50,847 bases of DNA, taken from positions 1 to 50,847 of the forward strand of contig CANQYO010000003.1 in assembly GCA_947628095.1 (NCBI GenBank), written 5' to 3'. The translations under genes and the position numbers were made by a program. Each line of letters begins with the position of its first letter. Position 1 is the stretch's first letter. The stretch is from an uncultured Bacilli bacterium (GTDB taxonomy: Bacteria > Bacillota_I > Bacilli_A > RF39 > UBA660). The notes under the pieces are model-generated. The model saw only the letters and a list, made by a program, of their open reading frames with translations. It searched no databases and had not been told where the DNA came from. Positions 45,422-50,847 of the stretch are shown here, in pieces.

Positions 45422-48019
45422 ATGAATAATAGTAAAAAAAGCATAGGAATAATAGTAACAGTAGTAGTAATGTTATTAACAGTATTTGGAGTAACATATG
45501 CCTTTGTAAACTTTACTTTAAATGGTAATGAAAATTCTATTCTTGTAACAGGAGACATCTACATGAATTATACTGAAACTAATCAAATTAATTTAACAGA
45601 TGCAGTTCCAATGGATAAAGAAAGTGCATTAAAATTATCTGACAATGTATTTAATTTTACAATAAGTGGCAAAAATCAAAGTAAGAAAGATATCTATTAT
45701 GGAATAAGTATAGTCTATGGAGAAGAACAAGCAAGTAAAACTAGATTAAAAGATGAGGATATAGATGTCTACTTAACAAGTGGAGAAGATGTACTTGTAA
45801 ATGCAAATAGATATAAGAGCTTAAATGATACAAGAATATGGGCAGAGAAAATAGATGCAGGGACTAATTCTTATACAAAAGAATATTCATTACGATTATG
45901 GGTAGACGAGAGTGTAATAATATCAGATACAGATGCAAATAAAGATTATACTCAAGAAGTATGGAATAATAGTTATGCTAGTTATAAAGTAAAAGTAGAT
46001 GGAAATTTAAATAAAATGAACATTCCGTTAGAGATAGATGCCAAAGATAGTTATTTTGAAAATGGAAAATCATATTTTATAGTAAATATAAGCAATTACT
46101 TAAACCCACAAGTTGCGACTAAAACAATAGCAACGGCAGATATTATGAAATTAGATATAACAAGTACAAATAAAGATGTAGTATTCACATATCAAGACGA
46201 TACAGGAAATAAAGTAGATGAAGAAAGTTCAACATTAAGTCAGACTTACACCTTTGATACAAACAAAGTAATAAAAATACAGGTTTATGTAACATCTAAA
46301 AATGTAGAACCAATAAATGCAGATATTAATATTAAAGTAACAAAAAATGATAATGAAACATACGAAGTTTTGAAAAATATGAGTTTAAGAGGAGCGAATG
46401 AATATTATTGTCAAAATAATGGTTTTACAAAATTAGCAGATTGTTTATTAGTATCTGAACAATATAGTAAAGATGTAGAAAGTGCAAAATTAGCTATCAA
46501 AAAGAAAGGTGCTCCAACTTTAAGTAAAACAGCACCTGAAATAACTTATATAGCAACAGCTGAAACCACAGGAGCAGAAGTGACTCAAAGAGGTGGTTAT
46601 GCTTGGGCGTATGGTGATAGTTATACTTTTGATATAAATAACGGGACATTTACATTATCAGGAAATGTGAAAACAAATCAAAGTTTAAGTGATGCCATAC
46701 AAGGAAAGTGGACATGTGGAGCTACTTCAGATAATATAACAAATTGTAATACTATATATCATATAACATTAATGGAAGGAAATACAATAAAAGCAGCAAG
46801 TAGTAGTACCTATCAAATAGCAAATGTTATAGGTTCAGAAGTTGGTTTATATCAAACAACCGACAATGATGGAGATACATATTTTTATCGAGGAGATATT
46901 AAGAACAATAATGTAAAATTTGCAGGTTTTTACTGGAAAATAATAAGAGTAAATGGAGATGGTTCGATAAGACTTATTTATAATGGAACAAAACCAAATT
47001 CAAATGAAATGAATGCATCTTCTGTAACTGGAATAGGTGTTGCCTATAACAAAAAATATTCCGACCCAGCATATGTAGGTTATATGTATGGAGATAATTT
47101 TTCGACTGCCCCAATTAAAAGTAAAGAAGTATATTATAATGGTATAACTGCAAATACTAAGTATTACTTTGGTACTGGATATACACCTAATGATAATGCT
47201 GGAACTTTCAAAATAACTGGAGCTGATTACTTAGGTACATTTACAGAGTGGAACTCAGCTGGAAAGTTAGCAGAAGGTTACAAATATACATGTATGTCGA
47301 CAATAGCCGATGGAACATGTCAATTTTTAATAGAAATAAAAACATTTAATGATGCAACAAGCATACAAGCATATTATTGGACATATGGTTCAACCAGTTA
47401 TGAAGCAATTAGAGAAGATACAGCCAGTAGTAATGCTAAAATAGAACTCGAAAATTGGTATACTAATACATTAGCAAAAGCAAAAGAAGCAGGAGAAACA
47501 GCAGATAAATATATAAATCTTGGTGGAACATTCTGCAATGATAGAAGTCTATCTTCACAAGGTGGAAATGGTGATGGTTTTTCAATCGTACCAACTACCT
47601 ATTATGGAGCATATGACAGAAATGTAAATAAAAAGGCTGCAAGCTTAATATGTCCAAATGCATTAGATTTATTTAGTGCTAAAGGAAGTAGTGGTAAAGG
47701 AAATAAAAAGCTAGAGAAACCAATTGGGTTAATAACAGCTGACGAAGTCGCATTAGCCGGTGGTTTATATAATACTAAAAATGAAAGATACTATCTAAAA
47801 ACCGGAGCTGCTTATTGGACAATGTCTCCTGTTAACTTTAGTTCGATTGCCTCTCAAGCTCGTGAGTTTGATATTGACCAAGATGGCAAGTTCAAAGACG
47901 ATTGGGTTCCTTTTACTACTTCTGGTCTACGTGCAGTAATCAATTTAAAGAAAGAAGTATTATTAGCTGGAGGAAATGGCACAATGGACGACCCATATAC
48001 AGTAAAGTTAGCTAGTTAA
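45422..48019 (+). CDS. Large exported surface protein with variable-type C-terminal domain
   Basis: 865 aa. A short basic start and a hydrophobic helix (about residues 8-28, VTVVVMLLTVFGVTYAF) then FVNFTLNGNENSILVTGDI, reminiscent of TasA/camelysin-type exported proteins. The body is beta-rich with few Cys, including a repeat-like Asn/Thr-rich region; from about residue 510 (YFYRGDIKNNNVKFAGFYWKI) a domain resembling DUF6273/C-lectin-like folds runs to the end, with ICPNALDLFS, LITADEVALAGG, AYWTMSP and SGLRAVINL. The last ~40 codons before LKKEV are richer in GC (about 41%) and use CGT for Arg, unlike the rest. No LPXTG anchor. Function unknown; likely adhesion or surface display. Confidence 0.75.
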   Translation: MNNSKKSIGIIVTVVVMLLTVFGVTYAFVNFTLNGNENSILVTGDIYMNYTETNQINLTDAVPMDKESALKLSDNVFNFTISGKNQSKKDIYYGISIVYGEEQASKTRLKDEDIDVYLTSGEDVLVNANRYKSLNDTRIWAEKIDAGTNSYTKEYSLRLWVDESVIISDTDANKDYTQEVWNNSYASYKVKVDGNLNKMNIPLEIDAKDSYFENGKSYFIVNISNYLNPQVATKTIATADIMKLDITSTNKDVVFTYQDDTGNKVDEESSTLSQTYTFDTNKVIKIQVYVTSKNVEPINADINIKVTKNDNETYEVLKNMSLRGANEYYCQNNGFTKLADCLLVSEQYSKDVESAKLAIKKKGAPTLSKTAPEITYIATAETTGAEVTQRGGYAWAYGDSYTFDINNGTFTLSGNVKTNQSLSDAIQGKWTCGATSDNITNCNTIYHITLMEGNTIKAASSSTYQIANVIGSEVGLYQTTDNDGDTYFYRGDIKNNNVKFAGFYWKIIRVNGDGSIRLIYNGTKPNSNEMNASSVTGIGVAYNKKYSDPAYVGYMYGDNFSTAPIKSKEVYYNGITANTKYYFGTGYTPNDNAGTFKITGADYLGTFTEWNSAGKLAEGYKYTCMSTIADGTCQFLIEIKTFNDATSIQAYYWTYGSTSYEAIREDTASSNAKIELENWYTNTLAKAKEAGETADKYINLGGTFCNDRSLSSQGGNGDGFSIVPTTYYGAYDRNVNKKAASLICPNALDLFSAKGSSGKGNKKLEKPIGLITADEVALAGGLYNTKNERYYLKTGAAYWTMSPVNFSSIASQAREFDIDQDGKFKDDWVPFTTSGLRAVINLKKEVLLAGGNGTMDDPYTVKLAS

Positions 48020-48078
48020 TTATAAAGTGGTAATAGAGAATAAATAAGAATAAAATAAAAAAAGAAAATAGAAAGAAA

Positions 48079-48116
48079 AAAACATAAATTAGAAAAAATA
48101 GTTTATGTTTTTTTCA
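48079..48116. terminator. Bidirectional terminator after the 865-aa gene
   Basis: AAACATAAA and TTTATGTTT arms around a loop of about 14 bases, with T-runs on the plus side and an A-run on the other, between convergent genes. Confidence 0.75.
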
Positions 48117-48129
48117 TACTTATTAATTA

Positions 48130-49470
48130 TTATTTATCTTTTTCATTTAAAAATCTTTTTAAGAGAAAAGTCATAAAATAAGGGAATGTATAGAATTTAT
48201 CATTAAAAGCTATATTTTTATTACATAATTTAATTCCATATTTAATGTTTTTATATTGCTTTTTTTCTATTAATTTATTTAATGAATATGTTGCATTATC
48301 AGATGCTTTAACTTCAACTGGAATTATATTTTTATCGTCTCTTATTATAAAGTCCATTTCAATTTTATTTTTATTGTCTCTATAAAAGAATAAATCAAAA
48401 CCAGCCTTAGTGAGCATTTCGGCAACTATATTTTCGTATAATGCACCTTTATATGTTCCAAAGTTTTGATTATTTCTTAAATCTTTTTGAGTTTCCTCAT
48501 CAAGAGAACCTATTAATAACCCTGTATCTCCAAAGTATAGACGATAGTTATCTGGGTTATAATTAACTTTTAAAGGCATTTCTAAGTGGTCTAGAGAATA
48601 GCTTATATTAATTATTCCAGCTCTATCTAGCCAATCAATAATTCCTACATATTCTCTATTTCTTGCACCATCTTTAAGTTTAGTAATTTGAAATTTTTTA
48701 TTGTCATTACCAAGAAATATTTTAATTTTTTTATATGCATCTAATATTTTTGATTTGTCAAGTCCACCAGCATATTTTGTAATATCTTCCTCATAATCTA
48801 CTAATAGTTTTTGTTGTTGTGCTAAGATACCGCTGAAATTTTTATTATCAATAAATGTACTTACGATTTCAGGCATTCCGCCAGTTATTAGATAATCTTT
48901 AAAATTGCTCATCATAACATCATATTGTGTAGTTGTTAAAGGTTTAACTTCTTTCATACATATATATAAATCTTCTATTTGCTCATTACTATACCCTTTA
49001 GCCCATAAAAATTCTTCAAAATCTAGTGACCTCATTGTATAATCTTCTTTATTGCCAACACTATTTGAGTGTATTTGATTATAGTTAATTCCCATTAGTG
49101 AACCAGAACAAATAACATCAAATCTACCATCTTGATGAAAAAATTTTAAAGAGGTTGCTGTATCTGGATATTCTTGCATTTCGTCAAAAAATATTAACGT
49201 TTCTCCAGGTATAAATTTAAAATTACTATTTAATAGACTTATATTTTTAATTATATTGTCTGTTGTATAACCATCTTGAAATATTTGTTTAAATTGTGGC
49301 ATAGAAACATAATTAATCTCAATAAAGGATGTATAGTTTTCTTTACCAAATTTTTCTATTGATGTCGTTTTTCCAATTTGCCTTGCACCCTTAATTATTA
49401 AAGGTTTTCTGTCTTTTGAATTTTTCCATTCAACTAAATATTTATCGATTTTTCGCTTTAATTCAGCCAT
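48130..49470 (-). CDS. AAA ATPase with DUF4143 domain
   Basis: AAA_14/DUF4143 protein. Walker A is KGARQIGKTTSI, Walker B LIFFDEMQEYP, sensor region CSGSLMG; the C-terminal DUF4143 part contains MDFIIRDDKNIIPVEVKAS, a nuclease-like (PD-(D/E)XK) core. About 447 aa from the ATG at 49470, which has GGAGAG upstream (a TTG at 49485 overlaps that site). These genes are common accessory genes of unknown role in gut and host-associated bacteria. Three direct repeats lie directly upstream. Confidence 0.88.
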   Translation of the reverse strand: MAELKRKIDKYLVEWKNSKDRKPLIIKGARQIGKTTSIEKFGKENYTSFIEINYVSMPQFKQIFQDGYTTDNIIKNISLLNSNFKFIPGETLIFFDEMQEYPDTATSLKFFHQDGRFDVICSGSLMGINYNQIHSNSVGNKEDYTMRSLDFEEFLWAKGYSNEQIEDLYICMKEVKPLTTTQYDVMMSNFKDYLITGGMPEIVSTFIDNKNFSGILAQQQKLLVDYEEDITKYAGGLDKSKILDAYKKIKIFLGNDNKKFQITKLKDGARNREYVGIIDWLDRAGIINISYSLDHLEMPLKVNYNPDNYRLYFGDTGLLIGSLDEETQKDLRNNQNFGTYKGALYENIVAEMLTKAGFDLFFYRDNKNKIEMDFIIRDDKNIIPVEVKASDNATYSLNKLIEKKQYKNIKYGIKLCNKNIAFNDKFYTFPYFMTFLLKRFLNEKDK

Positions 49471-49492
49471 CTTATCACTCTCCAAGATAATT

Positions 49493-49576
49493 TTATCACA
49501 TTTTTAGAAAGAAAAACAAGGCAATTTATCACATTTTAGAAAGAATTTTCGACATAAAAATCACATTTTTAGAAAA
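49493..49576. repeat. Three direct repeats upstream of the DUF4143 ATPase
   Basis: ATCACATTTT(T)AGAAA occurs at about 49495, 49528 and 49560, with periods of 33 and 32 bases, i.e. about three helical turns, placing all copies on one DNA face. The nearest copy is about 23 bases before the ATPase start. They look like protein-binding sites controlling that gene. Confidence 0.7.
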
Positions 49577-49616
49577 CTTGTTATAATCATAATGATTTTA
49601 GCAGTAAAAATAAAAG

Positions 49617-49641
49617 GCACTGTTAATTAAATTAACAATGC
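49617..49641 (-). terminator. Intrinsic terminator after the radical SAM gene
   Basis: GCA-(T/C)-TGTTAAT and ATTAACA-TGC arms around TTA; on the minus strand followed by CTTTTATTTTT. Confidence 0.75.
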
Positions 49642-49727
49642 TCAACCATTATAAGGTAGGCATTTAGCATAAAAACTAAATTGCTTCCTACAAATTAAAT
49701 TATAATAGATAATCATAAATTTGTAAA

Positions 49728-50657
49728 CTAGTTTGTTATTACTTTTTTACCTTGATAAGTATCTCTTTTTTTTAGTTCTTTATCAATATCATTTAAAACA
49801 ACAAATTTTTTAACAAGCCAAGTTGGTTCAATTAAATCACTTACTTTAGGGTCACCGGTAATTCGGTGAATAACAATATCAGGTCTTAAAAGTTCAAGTT
49901 CACTTACTACAATATCAATATATTCTTCTTTGGTTAAAACATGAAATTTTTCTTTTTCATAAAGTTCTGCCAATTTAGTATTTTTTAAAATATGAAGCAT
50001 ATGAATTTTAATTCCTTGAATATCTAATTTATTTAAATATTTAACAGTTTCTAACATCATTTCTTTAGTTTCATAAGGAAGACCATTTATAATATGCACA
50101 ACAACATTGATATTTCTTTCACGAAGTTTTTTAACCATTACTTCAAATTCTTCTAAAGTATGACAGCGATTAATTAATTTAGATGTTTTATCATGAATGG
50201 TTTGAAGACCAAGTTCAACAGTTAAATAAGTTCTTTTACTTAAATCAGTTAAGTAATCTAAACATTCTTCACTTATAGCATCAGGACGAGTTGCAATATT
50301 AAGACCTACTACGTTATCAATTTTTAAAATAGGTTCAAACAAACTTTTAAGTTTGGATAACGGAGCATAAGTATTAGTCCCGGCTTGAAAATAACCAATA
50401 AACTTAGCATTAGGCCATTTATGAAGCATAACTTTTTTTATTGTTTCAAATTGAGTTATTATATCATTTCTACTATTTCCAGCATATTCACCACTTAGCA
50501 TATTAGAACAATATATGCATCCCCCTACTCCTTTAGTTCCATCACGATTAGGACAAGTAAAATTGCCATTTAGACTAACTTTAGCAATTTTAGTATTAAA
50601 TTTTTGTTTATAAAAACTATCTAAGGTATAATAACGTTTATTATTATCAAATAGCAT
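49728..50657 (-). CDS. Radical SAM protein, TIGR01212/YtqA family
   Basis: Cytoplasmic radical SAM enzyme. The Fe-S cluster site is CPNRDGTKGVGGCIYC, the longer Cys spacing typical of the YtqA/YhcC-type family, followed by GYFQAGTNTYAP, IATRPDAI, ELGLQT and HIINGLPYETKEMM. 309 aa. The family is widespread but its substrate is unknown. It begins about 190 bases from the window end; 50658-50847 holds an AT-rich leader and no further gene that I can see. Confidence 0.9.
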   Translation of the reverse strand: MLFDNNKRYYTLDSFYKQKFNTKIAKVSLNGNFTCPNRDGTKGVGGCIYCSNMLSGEYAGNSRNDIITQFETIKKVMLHKWPNAKFIGYFQAGTNTYAPLSKLKSLFEPILKIDNVVGLNIATRPDAISEECLDYLTDLSKRTYLTVELGLQTIHDKTSKLINRCHTLEEFEVMVKKLRERNINVVVHIINGLPYETKEMMLETVKYLNKLDIQGIKIHMLHILKNTKLAELYEKEKFHVLTKEEYIDIVVSELELLRPDIVIHRITGDPKVSDLIEPTWLVKKFVVLNDIDKELKKRDTYQGKKVITN

Positions 50658-50847
50658 AAAACCACCGAAATCAGTGTATCACTTTTTTTTAATCATGACA
50701 AATTTTTCTAGATTGTTCTAATTATTTTCTCATATGAAGAAAAAAAACTTAACTAATTTTAAAAATATGTTATACTCTCAAATTTATCACTTTTGAAAGT
50801 CAAAAATCTCTTAGACTCTTATCAATAAAGGGTTTAAGAAATTTTAA

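Noticed and set aside
35935-47940. Diversity-generating retroelement with the orphan fragment as template repeat
   Set aside because: No reverse transcriptase gene is present, and the differences between the fragment and the 865-aa gene end are not limited to template adenines; most positions differ.
1-50847. Mycoplasma-type genetic code (TGA read as Trp)
   Set aside because: Trp positions in conserved proteins are TGG and ychF ends with TGA exactly at the family C-terminus.
1-50847. tRNA or rRNA genes, insertion sequences, CRISPR arrays
   Set aside because: No TPsiC-like GGTTCGANTCC in a cloverleaf context, no rRNA segments, no transposase and no regularly spaced repeat array beyond the three short repeats at 49493-49576.

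Overview
The window is one continuous piece of a low-GC Gram-positive chromosome centred on the replication origin. The gene set and order (tadA-dnaX-ebfC-recR-bofA-holB-ricT-trmN6 ... pth-mfd-spoVT ... metG-tatD on one side; rpmH-rnpA-yidC-jag-mnmE-mnmG-rsmG-noc-parA-parB-DUF951-ychF on the other) is a condensed version of the Bacillus subtilis origin region. TGA is used as a stop (for example ychF ends at TGA exactly where the family ends), so this is not a Mycoplasma-type code. Very AT-rich DNA, short forms of several enzymes, a ComK-like protein and leftover sporulation regulators (SpoVT, BofA) suggest an uncultured, reduced-genome member of the Bacilli (Erysipelotrichia/RF39-like). That placement is inference.

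Layout. 1-283: edge region with a bidirectional terminator and a possible structured RNA. 284-16303 (minus strand): housekeeping cluster from SRP RNA and tadA down to metG (under a T-box) and tatD. 16424-17284: an unknown gene and a candidate small RNA. 17333-26657 (minus strand): gyrA, gyrB, recF, a comK homologue, dnaN, dnaA. 26658-27381: the dnaA-upstream origin half with many DnaA boxes; a second origin half with a DnaA-trio-like unwinding element lies between dnaA and dnaN. 27382-43921 (plus strand): rpmH to ychF, covering RNA processing, membrane insertion, tRNA modification and chromosome partition. 43922-50847: a less conserved accessory stretch with membrane proteins, two XRE regulators, a very large exported protein (865 aa) behind paired palindromic operators, a DUF4143-type ATPase with three direct repeats in front of it, and a radical SAM protein.

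The most unusual observations are: (i) an orphan 45-codon fragment after rsmG, bracketed by an imperfect 19-bp inverted repeat, that resembles the C-terminal end of the 865-aa exported protein and shares its atypical base and codon composition, hinting at cassette exchange; (ii) a Noc/ParB-like protein with a ~500-residue Asn-rich and acidic extension that begins at an in-frame ATG with a near-perfect Shine-Dalgarno, so the extension may also be made separately; (iii) a comK homologue in the slot normally held by yaaA, with an inverted pair of DnaA boxes inside its predicted promoter; (iv) an unassigned small RNA gene upstream of gyrA. No tRNA or rRNA gene, insertion sequence or CRISPR array was seen.
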